A stretch of 15,297 nucleotides of DNA from Bacteroidales bacterium (GTDB lineage Bacteria > Bacteroidota > Bacteroidia > Bacteroidales > UBA932): contig JAFNUQ010000046.1 of NCBI GenBank assembly GCA_017383945.1, positions 1 to 15,297 of the forward strand, read 5' to 3'. Positions 1-6,980 of the stretch are shown piece by piece. Each line of letters begins with the position of its first letter. The first letter of the stretch is position 1. The notes below the pieces were generated by a model, which was given only the letters and a program-made list of their open reading frames with translations, had not been told where the DNA came from and did no database searches. The position numbers were made by a program, and so were the translations under genes.

Positions 1-623
1 AAGAGACAGGTAAGGCATATGTGTGGTTTGAGCGCCCACATTGGGAAATGATCTGCTCGGATCTTACGGAAGATTATACCGATGTCGTTCCTGGTGCTTT
101 CTCGACTCATTTCTCTGGCATCCGTCCTCCATATACAAGAGAAGCACCGGCTCATTTTATCCACGATGGCAAGTTCTATATGTTTACATCCGGAACCACC
201 GGTTATGCCCCTAATCCTACTCAGGTTCATAGCTTTACTGAATTGCATGGAGAATACACAGATCTTGGAGATCCGCACATTAATGACCCTTATGGCCATT
301 CGTTTAACTCACAGATATGTTGTGTGCTCAAGGTTCCAGGCAAGAAAGACCTTTATGTGGCACTTGCAGATAGATGGCTTCCACACGTCAACAATACTGA
401 TATCCCGGCTAAGGAGATTGCGTCTAAGATAAACGCCTACAAGGATCATCTTCCTAACCCTGTGGATTATTCTGTGCCACAAGTAAAAAATCGTAGATAC
501 GTGCTAGTGGGTACTACGCACGATGTCTACGATGCTACTTATGTTTTCCTTCCAATTGTTTTCAAGGATGGAATTCCTACAATTGAATGGAAAGAAGAAT
601 GGAGGCTTGATGACTATGACTAG
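1..623 (+). CDS. Glycoside hydrolase family 43-like protein, C-terminal part (5' end outside window)
   Basis: The reading frame is already open at the left edge (first full codon at position 3) and reads ETGKAYVWFERPHW before the first possible start (GTG at 21), so the gene begins upstream. The visible 207 residues resemble the C-terminal half of a five-bladed beta-propeller glycosidase of the GH43 clan: DGKAY-like strand at the edge, a REAPAHF segment carrying a likely active-site Glu, then FYMFTSGTTGYAPNP, matching the REAPA...YYLxTSGxTGWxPNP pattern of galactan- or arabinan-acting GH43 enzymes. It ends with the usual short IEWKEEWRLD strand and no extra carbohydrate-binding module. Substrate cannot be deduced; beta-galactosidase or arabinofuranosidase-type activity is an inference from the family. 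Signal peptide and catalytic base would be in the missing part. The stop codon overlaps that of the convergent PepSY-like gene. Confidence 0.75.
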   Translation, partial: ETGKAYVWFERPHWEMICSDLTEDYTDVVPGAFSTHFSGIRPPYTREAPAHFIHDGKFYMFTSGTTGYAPNPTQVHSFTELHGEYTDLGDPHINDPYGHSFNSQICCVLKVPGKKDLYVALADRWLPHVNNTDIPAKEIASKINAYKDHLPNPVDYSVPQVKNRRYVLVGTTHDVYDATYVFLPIVFKDGIPTIEWKEEWRLDDYD

Positions 624-631
624 TCATCAAG
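606..631. terminator. Hairpin across the overlapping convergent stop codons
   Basis: A perfect 10-bp inverted repeat (CTTGATGACT at 606-615, AGTCATCAAG at 622-631) with a 6-nt loop covers the stop codons of both convergent genes. No run of T follows on either strand, so it is not a classical intrinsic terminator. A bidirectional transcription end or mRNA-stabilising hairpin is inferred from position only. Confidence 0.3.
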
Positions 632-1060
632 TCTCTTGATCTTAAACTTATTGTTAAACTTGAGCTCGAGTCTGTTGGAGAGCTTGACTTCGTGTGAGTT
701 CCAATCTACCTCATATCCAAGGATATTTACATCTGGATAGAAGCCTTTGACTGCCTGGATGATCTGGATAGGGATGATGCCCTCAGGGATGCTGGCATTT
801 TTGGACTCGATCTTCTCTAGCTTACCTTTGTGAGAAAACTGCATCATAACACCGTTGACAAGAGCTACGTGGTAGTCTGGAGCAATCAAGTCGTCATCTA
901 CAGTTACAAAAGAAACCTTCTCGTTCTGATAGTATTTGTTGATAAATGCCTGTGCTGCCTCTGGAAGCTGTGCCCACATTACAGGGATATCATCTGCTCT
1001 AAGGTTTGAAAGTGAAACAAGAGCTATAACTACTGAAATAATAATTCTTTTCATATTCAT
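620..1060 (-). CDS. Secreted PepSY-like domain protein (DUF2874-type)
   Basis: A 146-residue protein with an N-terminal signal peptide (MKRII followed by a hydrophobic core to about residue 20, likely cleavage near RADDIP), so it should be periplasmic or surface-exposed. The mature part shows two PepSY-like halves: LPEAAQAFINKYY...DYHVALVNGVMMQFSHKGKLEKIES (about 32-86) and IPEGIIPIQIIQAVKGFYPD...YEVKLSNRLELKFNNKFKIKRLDD-like (about 92-146). This alpha/beta pattern is typical of the small PepSY-like proteins that Bacteroidetes often encode next to two-component systems. It lies 78 nt downstream of the sensor kinase on the same strand, so co-transcription and a role in sensing or as a regulated output are inferred. 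No enzymatic motif is seen. Its stop codon overlaps that of the convergent GH43-like gene by 4 nt. Confidence 0.75.
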   Translation of the reverse strand: MNMKRIIISVVIALVSLSNLRADDIPVMWAQLPEAAQAFINKYYQNEKVSFVTVDDDLIAPDYHVALVNGVMMQFSHKGKLEKIESKNASIPEGIIPIQIIQAVKGFYPDVNILGYEVDWNSHEVKLSNRLELKFNNKFKIKRLDD

Positions 1061-1138
1061 TGCGTTTTTAAAGATTAAACAAATTTCTTAATGCAAAATA
1101 AATGCATGAATCTGAAAAGAAACTGAAATTTTGAAAAT

Positions 1139-2422
1139 TTATTTAGAATTTTTCAAAATAACAGAAAAAATATGTCTGCCGTTTTCAAAATCATAATTGA
1201 CATCAAGACCATTGTTGATACATACGGAATAAACCAATGCCAGACCTAGTCCTGTTGCACCTTCTCTGCGTCCTGATGGTTGATAGAATCTTCTGAAAAC
1301 CATATCCTTGTCTAGCGGAGCAGTTCCTGGGTTGCTGATAGAAAACCCTGATTCCCAAATCTTTACTTCAATCTGTCCACCTTGAGAGGTGTAGATAAAT
1401 GCATTCTTGACCAAGTTGCCCACCAAGATACTTGCCATCTGTTCGTCAATAGAAACAACGCATCCACTAGTGCTTTCAACGTCAATACAAATGTTTTTGT
1501 GCCCATAAATCTCCTGATTAAGCTTGATGTTTTCCTGAAGCAGCGCACTCAGATCAATTTCAGAAGTTTGAGGGAACTGACCGTTTTCTATCTTGGAGAG
1601 CAGCAGGAGAGTCTTATTTAGTCTTACCAATCCTCCCAGGCTACGATGTATCTTGATGAGCTCTGTTGCAATCTCCTCATTGAGATCCGGGCGTTCTAGG
1701 AGCATCTCAATGCGATTGTTGCACACGGCAAGGGGAGTCTGCAGCTCGTGTGAGGCATTGCCAATAAAGATTTTGCGCTCTTCATACTGGCTCTCTATCC
1801 TTGTGACCGCTTCCTCAAGGGTGGAAGCAAGCTTGCGGAATTCGACTATGTCTGTGTCTGAAGGCACCTTGTCTGCGTGCAATCCAGGCTGATACCCGTC
1901 AATCCACTTGAGGAGCCTGTATAAAGGCCTCATATTGTAATTTAGTGAAACAATGCAGATTGCAAGCAGCGCAAGCAGAAGCACTGCAAATAGAATTATT
2001 GTCCACCAAAGCACATGCTCTACCAGCACCTCCTGCTCAAACGTCGGAAGCGAGACGGTCAGCCTGCGGAAGTTGCCCTCGCTGTCTTGGAATACTTGCT
2101 TTCTGATGCGCGAGCTCGCGAATTCTTCCTGACTGCGAAGGAATGCCTCCGCTTCGCCGTATTCGACAGCATTGACCGATGCGGCCTCCTCTGCTGTCAA
2201 GCTCTCTATATAATAGGTGTTATAGGCTCCGTTAAATCTCTCCGGAAGTTCCTTGCCAGAAAGAAACCTCATGATTATATCGTCAGAATAGTCCCTGAGT
2301 ATCAGATCTGTGTCTGCATGTATCTTCTCGGACATAGTCCTATAGGACAGCCAGCCCCATAGTCCTAACGCCAGGACTAGAGGGGTCAGGAAGGTAAGGA
2401 TTATTTTGTAGGCAAGTTTCAT
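1139..2422 (-). CDS. Two-component sensor histidine kinase, membrane-bound
   Basis: A 427-residue sensor. Membrane segments are at about 7-27 and 138-161, enclosing a roughly 110-residue extracytoplasmic domain. A linker follows, then the dimerisation domain with phospho-accepting H225 in GNASHELQTPLAV. The ATPase domain has an N-box (GNLVKNAFIYTS, N336/N340), an F-box (VFRRFYQPS, 375-383) and a G2 box (GATGLGLALV, 388-397). The usual DxGxG of the G1 box reads SISNPGTAPL, so its Asp is not there; this variant resembles other Bacteroidetes CusS/RprX-like kinases but the loss deserves note. Its start overlaps the regulator's stop in ATGA, which indicates translational coupling. It should autophosphorylate on H225 and pass phosphate to the regulator encoded just upstream. 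The signal is unknown. Confidence 0.93.
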   Translation of the reverse strand: MKLAYKIILTFLTPLVLALGLWGWLSYRTMSEKIHADTDLILRDYSDDIIMRFLSGKELPERFNGAYNTYYIESLTAEEAASVNAVEYGEAEAFLRSQEEFASSRIRKQVFQDSEGNFRRLTVSLPTFEQEVLVEHVLWWTIILFAVLLLALLAICIVSLNYNMRPLYRLLKWIDGYQPGLHADKVPSDTDIVEFRKLASTLEEAVTRIESQYEERKIFIGNASHELQTPLAVCNNRIEMLLERPDLNEEIATELIKIHRSLGGLVRLNKTLLLLSKIENGQFPQTSEIDLSALLQENIKLNQEIYGHKNICIDVESTSGCVVSIDEQMASILVGNLVKNAFIYTSQGGQIEVKIWESGFSISNPGTAPLDKDMVFRRFYQPSGRREGATGLGLALVYSVCINNGLDVNYDFENGRHIFSVILKNSK

Positions 2423-3096
2423 GGTGTAATCAGTTTATAACCAAAGCCATAGACAGACTTGATCTCAATATCCGCACCTGCTTCCGAGAGCTTGCGGCGG
2501 AGGTTTTTCATCTGTGCATATACATACTGGAAATCGTCTGACTGGTCAGCGTGGTCTCCCCATACGGCTTCTGCCAGTACAGCCTTATCAACCATATGTC
2601 CAGGGCGCATCAGGAAGTATTTTAAGATGTCAAACTCCTTTTTGAGCAGTGAAACTTCATTTCCACCTATTGTAAGACGTTGTGATGATTCATAAAGAGT
2701 GACATTGCCAGCTTTGTAGCTGAGTTCACCGGCGTTTCTGCTGCGGCGGGTTACACTGCGGATGCGGGCTGCCAGCTCTGCAATGTGAAATGGCTTTGCC
2801 AGATAGTCGTCTGCACCCAATTCCAGTCCTTTGATCTTGTCATCGATTGAATCTCGCGCAGATGTGATGATGATATTTACAGAACTGCCTGATTTCTTAA
2901 TATCTGCAAGGATATCAAGTCCGTTGCCGTCCGGGAGCGTTATATCCAGAATCACACAATCATAGTTGTAGACACTCAGCTTATCCTCTGCAGTCTTGCA
3001 GTCAGACGCAGTTTCTACTATATAACCCTCTTTCTTGAGAGCAGATGCCATAATTTCCTGAAGGGAAATCTCGTCTTCTATGATTAGGAGTTTCAT
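2419..3096 (-). CDS. OmpR/PhoB-family response regulator
   Basis: A 225-residue DNA-binding regulator starting MKLLIIEDE. The frame is open upstream, but the receiver domain begins exactly at this ATG, and a longer version would add unrelated residues read from the preceding gene. Receiver residues are all present: acidic pair E7/D8, phospho-accepting D51 in VILDITLPDGNG, T78/S79 in IITSA, and K101 in YLAKPF. The C-terminal winged helix (about 128-225) includes LLKKEFDILKYFLMRPGHMVDK and the typical ending SVYGFGYKL. The partner is the histidine kinase overlapping its 3' end. The start lies 7 nt after the stop of the deacylase gene, so it may be transcribed from upstream of that gene. No clear Shine-Dalgarno sequence is seen. 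Confidence 0.95.
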   Translation of the reverse strand: MKLLIIEDEISLQEIMASALKKEGYIVETASDCKTAEDKLSVYNYDCVILDITLPDGNGLDILADIKKSGSSVNIIITSARDSIDDKIKGLELGADDYLAKPFHIAELAARIRSVTRRSRNAGELSYKAGNVTLYESSQRLTIGGNEVSLLKKEFDILKYFLMRPGHMVDKAVLAEAVWGDHADQSDDFQYVYAQMKNLRRKLSEAGADIEIKSVYGFGYKLITP

Positions 3097-3103
3097 GTGG
3101 TAA

Positions 3104-3583
3104 TTAAATGTCGTTTGATACTTTAGCGCGGGTAAACTTGATGAGCACTTCAGGTGAAATCTCAATCTGCAGTCCTCTGACACCGGCGCTGACATAGATG
3201 GTCTCGTGCTCGAGTGCAGATGAATGGAAGAAGGTCGGGAAAGGCTTTTTCATTCCGATAGGTGAGCATCCTCCTCTGATATAGCCTGTTACGCTGAGTA
3301 AATCTTTCATCGGGATCATCTCTACCTTCTTGTTTCCTGAGACCTTGGCAAGAGACTTCAGCTCAACTTCCGCATTCCCCGGAATCACACATACCAGATA
3401 GCCAGTCTTGTCGCCGTGAAGCACCAGCGTCTTGAATACACGAGAGATATCCTGTCCAAGGCAATCTGCAACGTGCTGGGCAGCAAGGTCATTCTCGTCA
3501 ACCTCGTATGGAATGAGCTTATATTCTATGCCGGCCTTATCCAAAAGCCTGGCAGCGTTGGTCTTCTCGGTTTTCTTTGCCAT
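3104..3583 (-). CDS. ybaK: YbaK/EbsC-family Cys-tRNA(Pro)-type deacylase
   Basis: A 159-residue cytoplasmic protein matching the YbaK/EbsC family that hydrolyses mischarged aminoacyl-tRNA in trans, typically Cys-tRNA(Pro) made by prolyl-tRNA synthetase. Seen in the sequence: N-terminal KTNAARLLDKAGIEYKLIPYE, the VFKTLVL segment carrying the Lys essential in this family, the VCVIPGNAEVELKSLAKVSG core, and the signature GYIRGGCSPIGMKK around 105-118. Length is normal. I chose the ATG at 3583 because MAKKTEKTNAA matches family N-termini; an upstream in-frame start at 3622 would add 13 unconserved residues. It is divergent from the AlaX-type fusion gene across about 70 nt and heads the cluster containing the two-component genes. 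Whether it edits Cys-, Ala- or another tRNA cannot be told from sequence. Confidence 0.92.
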   Translation of the reverse strand: MAKKTEKTNAARLLDKAGIEYKLIPYEVDENDLAAQHVADCLGQDISRVFKTLVLHGDKTGYLVCVIPGNAEVELKSLAKVSGNKKVEMIPMKDLLSVTGYIRGGCSPIGMKKPFPTFFHSSALEHETIYVSAGVRGLQIEISPEVLIKFTRAKVSNDI

Positions 3584-3605
3584 AATCAAAGCGAATATAA
3601 CATAT

Positions 3606-3636
3606 TTTGTAACTACCTGCAAAAATTGTAATTTTG
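3606..3636 (+). promoter_or_regulatory. Bacteroidetes-type promoter for the TIGR04076-AlaX fusion gene
   Basis: The -7 element TAATTTTG at 3629-3636 fits TAnnTTTG exactly. A -33 TTTG lies at 3606-3609 with a 19-nt spacer, the expected distance. The start codon at 3656 follows after 19 nt, implying a very short leader. Confidence 0.65.
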
Positions 3637-3655
3637 GGAAACCAGACAGAGCGAT

Positions 3656-4396
3656 ATGAATAAAGTAAAGATCACCGCAGTCCGTCGGAGCCAGTATCCT
3701 GATCTGATGGCAGAATATGAAAACCCTATCGAGAACGCGTGCGAGACGTGCCTTGGACAGACGTGGATCAGTGTAGACGGACAGAAGCCTGAAGGTCTTT
3801 GTTCAGAGGCCTGGAAATGTATGAGGGAGTTTGTGGAAGCTCTCGCAAGGGGAGAAGGCAATTTCTTCAACGGGTGGATGAAGAACCCATATAGTGCGAT
3901 GGTCAGCTGCAACGATGGCTTCCGTCCCGTGAGCTTCTATCTTGAGACTCAGCTCAATGACCATAATAAAGAAGAGCATCCGCCAATGCATACAGCAGAG
4001 CACATCCTTAATGCGACGATGGTCGCGATGTTTGGTTGCCCACGCTCGCGGAATTCGCACATCGAGAGGAAGAAGTCAAAGTGCGATTATATTCTTGCGC
4101 ATGAGCCTTCTGCTGAGCAAATAGCTGCAATAGAGTCCAGAGTCAACGAAATCATTGCTCGTAATGTCGATGTCACAATCGAATATATGAACCGTGAGCA
4201 GGCCGCTGCCATCGTAGATCTCAGCAAGCTTCCGGAAGACGTATCAGAGACTCTAAGAATCGTCAGGATAGGGGATTACGATGCTTGTGCCTGTATCGGA
4301 AGTCACGTAGCAAATACTAGTCAGATCGGCAGTTTTAAGATTTTGAGTCACTCATTTGCCGACGGCGTATGGCGCCTTCGCTGGAAGGTAGTCTAA
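3656..4396 (+). CDS. TIGR04076-type domain fused to an AlaX-type alanyl-tRNA editing domain
   Basis: A 246-residue protein that looks like two families joined. Residues 1-97 resemble the small anaerobe proteins of TIGR04076: KVKITAVRRSQYPDLMAEYE, a short Cys motif (CETC, C29/C32), QTWISVDGQKPEGLCSEAW, NGWMKNP, SCNDGFRPVSFYLE. Residues about 108-246 resemble AlaX, the free-standing relative of the AlaRS editing domain that removes Ser or Gly from tRNA(Ala). All four zinc ligands are visible: H112 and H116 in HTAEHILNA, and C213 and H217 in CIGSHVANTSQIGSFKI. An editing role in the cytoplasm is therefore plausible; the N-terminal domain's function is unknown to me. It is divergent from a YbaK-type deacylase, a second editing factor. 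Its last 45 nt overlap the convergent phosphodiesterase gene. Confidence 0.8.
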   Translation: MNKVKITAVRRSQYPDLMAEYENPIENACETCLGQTWISVDGQKPEGLCSEAWKCMREFVEALARGEGNFFNGWMKNPYSAMVSCNDGFRPVSFYLETQLNDHNKEEHPPMHTAEHILNATMVAMFGCPRSRNSHIERKKSKCDYILAHEPSAEQIAAIESRVNEIIARNVDVTIEYMNREQAAAIVDLSKLPEDVSETLRIVRIGDYDACACIGSHVANTSQIGSFKILSHSFADGVWRLRWKVV

Positions 4397-5155
4397 AACT
4401 TTGAGCGGCTCATCGCTAGTGATATAATCCACTCCCAGTCCTATAGATTTCTTTATCTGTCTATCTTTATTGACGGTCCACACCGCTACGCTCATATTCC
4501 TGTCTCGCGCTTGTGTATACCATTTGCGCTTCAGGTTTAAGAGATGGTAGTTGTAGCTCACACCATTGAGGCCATTTTGCGCAATAGCACGAGGACTTTG
4601 AGTGAATCCTAGATATTGTACATCAAAGTCCGGTAATAACTCAGCGATGTGCTTGCAGATTCCAAGATCAAACGCGATAAACATTACTCTGTCTGGGGAG
4701 AGAAGACTATGTTCCTTGAGCTTGGCGATTGATAGGAGTACAAGGCTTTTGTTGTTTTCAGTAGAAGAGAGTGACTTCAGCTCATAGACTAGTTTTGTGT
4801 TTGGGTACTGTTTTGCCTGTTCCAGGAATTGGTCAATAGTCGGGAGCTTTTCTCCGTTTTCCAAAGTATAGTCCTTGATGTCAGAGTACCTCTGTTTATC
4901 TACTCTTTTGCCATTGATTTTCTTGTCGTGATAGATGACGAGCACACTGTCTGAGGTCATCTGCACGTCAAACTCGCTGCCCCATAATCCTTGCTCCTGA
5001 GCACACCTTAAAGCAGCAATAGAGTTCTTTGCAAAGCCCGCTTCTGGGCAGTTCCAGTAGCCTCGATGAGCTATGATTTCAGTCCTATGCTGAGCACTGG
5101 AAATGAAGGGGAGTAGAAAGAGTAAAATGCCTATCAAATGACGTGAAAACCGCAT
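4352..5155 (-). CDS. Secreted glycerophosphodiester phosphodiesterase (GDPD family)
   Basis: A 267-residue protein with a signal peptide (MRFSRHLIGILLFLLPFISSA, cleavage likely before Q22), hence periplasmic. The GDPD TIM-barrel signatures are all visible: IAHRGYW (H30, R31), NSIAAL, SEFDVQMTSD (E61, D63), YHDKKI (H76, D77), LPTIDQFL, YELKS (E125, K127), VAVWTVN and the closing DYITSDEP. It should hydrolyse glycerophosphodiesters to glycerol-3-phosphate and an alcohol, recycling phospholipid head groups. Length is normal. The conserved domain ends just before the last 15 residues, and these 3' codons overlap the convergent tRNA-editing fusion gene. It lies 80 nt downstream of pncC on the same strand; the gap leaves it open whether it has its own promoter, and I found no exact TAnnTTTG match there. 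Confidence 0.92.
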   Translation of the reverse strand: MRFSRHLIGILLFLLPFISSAQHRTEIIAHRGYWNCPEAGFAKNSIAALRCAQEQGLWGSEFDVQMTSDSVLVIYHDKKINGKRVDKQRYSDIKDYTLENGEKLPTIDQFLEQAKQYPNTKLVYELKSLSSTENNKSLVLLSIAKLKEHSLLSPDRVMFIAFDLGICKHIAELLPDFDVQYLGFTQSPRAIAQNGLNGVSYNYHLLNLKRKWYTQARDRNMSVAVWTVNKDRQIKKSIGLGVDYITSDEPLKVLDYLPAKAPYAVGK

Positions 5156-5235
5156 AAAATCTTGTAAATTTGGTTACAAAAGTCCCTTAACAAAAATGTT
5201 ACACGAGGAAACACAAATGTTTTATTGCTTTATTA

Positions 5236-5712
5236 TTAGTGTCTTGTGTGTTTAATGATGTGATTGGCCAAAAAACCGAGCGCTGCAGTCGCAAATCTGC
5301 GAATATTGCCTGTTCTGCCATTGTCGCAATGGAAAATCATGGTTTCTGTGCCCCATTTTGAGCTCACTCCGATGCAGACAGTGCCCTCAGGAAAGCGCTC
5401 ATCTCCTCCTTCTGCGAGTCCGGTTGTAGCCACAGAAAATGTACTGCCTGTGAGAGCTCTCACACCCTCGGCCATAGCGGCCGCAACCTCAGTACTAACC
5501 ACTCCGTGCTCCTTGATCAGCTCTCCAGGAACTGAGAGTACATTCTCTTTTACACTGATTGCATAGGAAGTGACAGAGCCCAAAAAATACTCTGAGGATC
5601 CCGATACCATTGTGATGAGATGAGAAATCTGACCGCCGGTACAAGACTCAGCGGCGCTTAGAGTATAGCCACTATCTTTGAGAAGTTGGGCTATTTTATA
5701 CTGTATCTGCAT
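5236..5712 (-). CDS. pncC: PncC/CinA C-terminal family nicotinamide-nucleotide amidohydrolase
   Basis: A 158-residue stand-alone CinA C-terminal domain, the normal size for PncC, which deamidates nicotinamide mononucleotide to nicotinate mononucleotide in pyridine nucleotide salvage. Visible motifs: AESCTGGQISHLIT (S23 in the conserved AESCTGG), YFLGSVTSYAISVKENVLSV, HGVVSTEVAAAMAEGVR, ATTGLAEGGDERFPEGTVCIGV and the C-terminal helix RRFATAALGFL. The glycine loop usually written TGIAGPGG reads TGLAEGGDERF, a shortened variant, so activity is likely but not certain. The start overlaps the end of the upstream dihydroorotate dehydrogenase-like gene by 17 nt, which argues for co-translation in the same operon. 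Confidence 0.88.
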   Translation of the reverse strand: MQIQYKIAQLLKDSGYTLSAAESCTGGQISHLITMVSGSSEYFLGSVTSYAISVKENVLSVPGELIKEHGVVSTEVAAAMAEGVRALTGSTFSVATTGLAEGGDERFPEGTVCIGVSSKWGTETMIFHCDNGRTGNIRRFATAALGFLANHIIKHTRH

Positions 5713-6511
5713 TGGCTGCTTTATGTTTGAGAAGATATTTTAAGGTCTTGTCCACGACGCTCGGACCCTGTCGCACTAGACCAGTGCGCATTTCTACTAG
5801 GCTAGCACCTGCATCAAGAGCCTCTTTGGCCGCTTCTGGAGAGTCAACGTGAGTATTTGCGATAATGGTCATAAGGCCTCGCGAATACTCCTTTATATAT
5901 TTAATATGGTCCAAAGAACGCGTTTCTATACCGTCTACGCTGTTTAGAAGGCAGAAATCAATAATTCGCGCAAGCGATTCAAGACTCACAAATTCAGGGA
6001 TTTTCAGTACTATAGGTTTATATACCTGCTCAGAAAGTCGTGCTTCCAATACTGAATTGAGATATTCTACGCTCGGATCTGCCGATACATCTATAACAAA
6101 GAAGTCAAAAAAGTCATATCCAAGAGTAAACGCTGTGAGATAGTCCTCATTGATACATACAGCAAGTATATCATCCTGAGGGTCATCCTTTAGGTGGTTT
6201 ATGGCTCCTCTTATGATCTTGGCATTGACTGGTCCAATCTCTACAAAGCTGAAACCCAAGTCGTTAAGGTCATTATATAAGGTTCCGTGTATGTCCAGAC
6301 CGGCTCCCAATCCCACAGGATTGTAGAACTGAAGACCAAAGACCTCTCTTTCAAGTCCTTCCGGACGGTTTTTGTAGATGAGTCGTCTATTGATGAACCT
6401 TAGGAAAGGAATCTTACCCACAAGGTGGAAATATCGCATACTGATCCTAGACGCCTTGTCAAGATCCATATGCCGAAGTATAGGCTTTAATATGATATCG
6501 TATACACCCAT
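5696..6511 (-). CDS. Degenerate class-2 dihydroorotate dehydrogenase homologue
   Basis: A 271-residue protein clearly related to quinone-type dihydroorotate dehydrogenase (PyrD), but much shorter than the usual 335-350. Kept features: N-terminal helical region, VFGLQFYNPVGLGAGLD (57-73), GFSFVEIG, the KIPEF strand (K170) and the C-terminal flavin-phosphate-like loop GASLVEMRTGLVRQGP (235-250). Lost features, aligned by eye to E. coli PyrD: the AGLDKDG Lys is Ile (AGLDIHG), the RLFR...INRMGFNN substrate region is absent, NISSPNT reads DVSADPS so the catalytic Ser position is Ala144, and the ATNTT Asn and IGVGGI motif are missing. Oxidation of dihydroorotate is therefore unlikely; a flavin- or ligand-binding pseudoenzyme is inferred. 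It lies 31 nt after an XRE regulator and overlaps pncC by 17 nt. The frame is intact, so it is not a simple pseudogene. Confidence 0.75.
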   Translation of the reverse strand: MGVYDIILKPILRHMDLDKASRISMRYFHLVGKIPFLRFINRRLIYKNRPEGLEREVFGLQFYNPVGLGAGLDIHGTLYNDLNDLGFSFVEIGPVNAKIIRGAINHLKDDPQDDILAVCINEDYLTAFTLGYDFFDFFVIDVSADPSVEYLNSVLEARLSEQVYKPIVLKIPEFVSLESLARIIDFCLLNSVDGIETRSLDHIKYIKEYSRGLMTIIANTHVDSPEAAKEALDAGASLVEMRTGLVRQGPSVVDKTLKYLLKHKAANADTV

Positions 6512-6542
6512 AGGATGTAAAAATACTAAAAAAAATTAAAGC

Positions 6543-6971
6543 TTATACCAGCTCCTGGAAGGTTCCGTCTGTGTAGAATACCAATATCTTTGATATACTT
6601 CTTTGATTTATAGGTTGTTGGGCCTTATTATCTAAAGTGTTTACTTTAGGTCTTGATATTTCTTGTACGGGTTCAGAGAAATCTTGAATTTCCTCAACGA
6701 AGTTAATCTGTGAAGGTATTTCTTCAACTGCAGAATGTGGATCGTAGAGGGTTGTGGTAGGGGTAGTATACATTCTACCTTTACCTGAGATCAACCATTC
6801 GATGTTTAAAGCAGGGAAACGGTTGGTCATATTAAGGATAAAATCAAATCCAGGTTTATTGCGTCCTGATAGAATATGGGACACACTTGCTCTGGCTACT
6901 CCTAAAATCTCTGCGAGTTGAGACTGACTGATATTTTCTGCGGACAGAAATTGCTGAAGGCGTCTGTTCAT
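6543..6971 (-). CDS. XRE-family HTH transcriptional regulator
   Basis: A 142-residue DNA-binding protein. Residues 3-62 form a Cro/C1-type helix-turn-helix: RLQQFLSAENISQSQLAEILGVARASVSHILSGRNKPGFDF, followed by LNIEWLISGKG, a familiar ending of this domain in Bacteroidetes. A low-complexity linker (about 70-120) leads to a C-terminal tail with SISKILVFYTDGTFQELV, which I take to be a conserved motif of this group of regulators; its role is unknown. No phage or toxin-antitoxin genes are adjacent. It heads the group with the dihydroorotate dehydrogenase-like gene and pncC. A promoter and several GTTAAC palindromes lie immediately upstream, consistent with autoregulation. Confidence 0.85.
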   Translation of the reverse strand: MNRRLQQFLSAENISQSQLAEILGVARASVSHILSGRNKPGFDFILNMTNRFPALNIEWLISGKGRMYTTPTTTLYDPHSAVEEIPSQINFVEEIQDFSEPVQEISRPKVNTLDNKAQQPINQRSISKILVFYTDGTFQELV

Positions 6972-6980
6972 AATTATAAC

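Noticed and set aside
1129..1158. Inverted repeat TTTTGAAAA / TTTTCAAAA at the end of the sensor kinase gene
   Set aside because: The stem is almost all A and T and lies in AT-rich sequence over the stop codon, so it is weak evidence for a terminator.
3097..3195. Longer response regulator starting at 3195
   Set aside because: The 33 extra residues are read from within the deacylase gene, and the receiver domain begins exactly at the ATG at 3096.
5165..5172. TAAATTTG promoter-like box on the plus strand
   Set aside because: No plus-strand gene follows; in AT-rich DNA this 6-base match is expected by chance.
6543..6971. XRE gene as part of a toxin-antitoxin module or prophage
   Set aside because: Neighbours are metabolic-type genes, and no toxin, integrase or phage gene is present.
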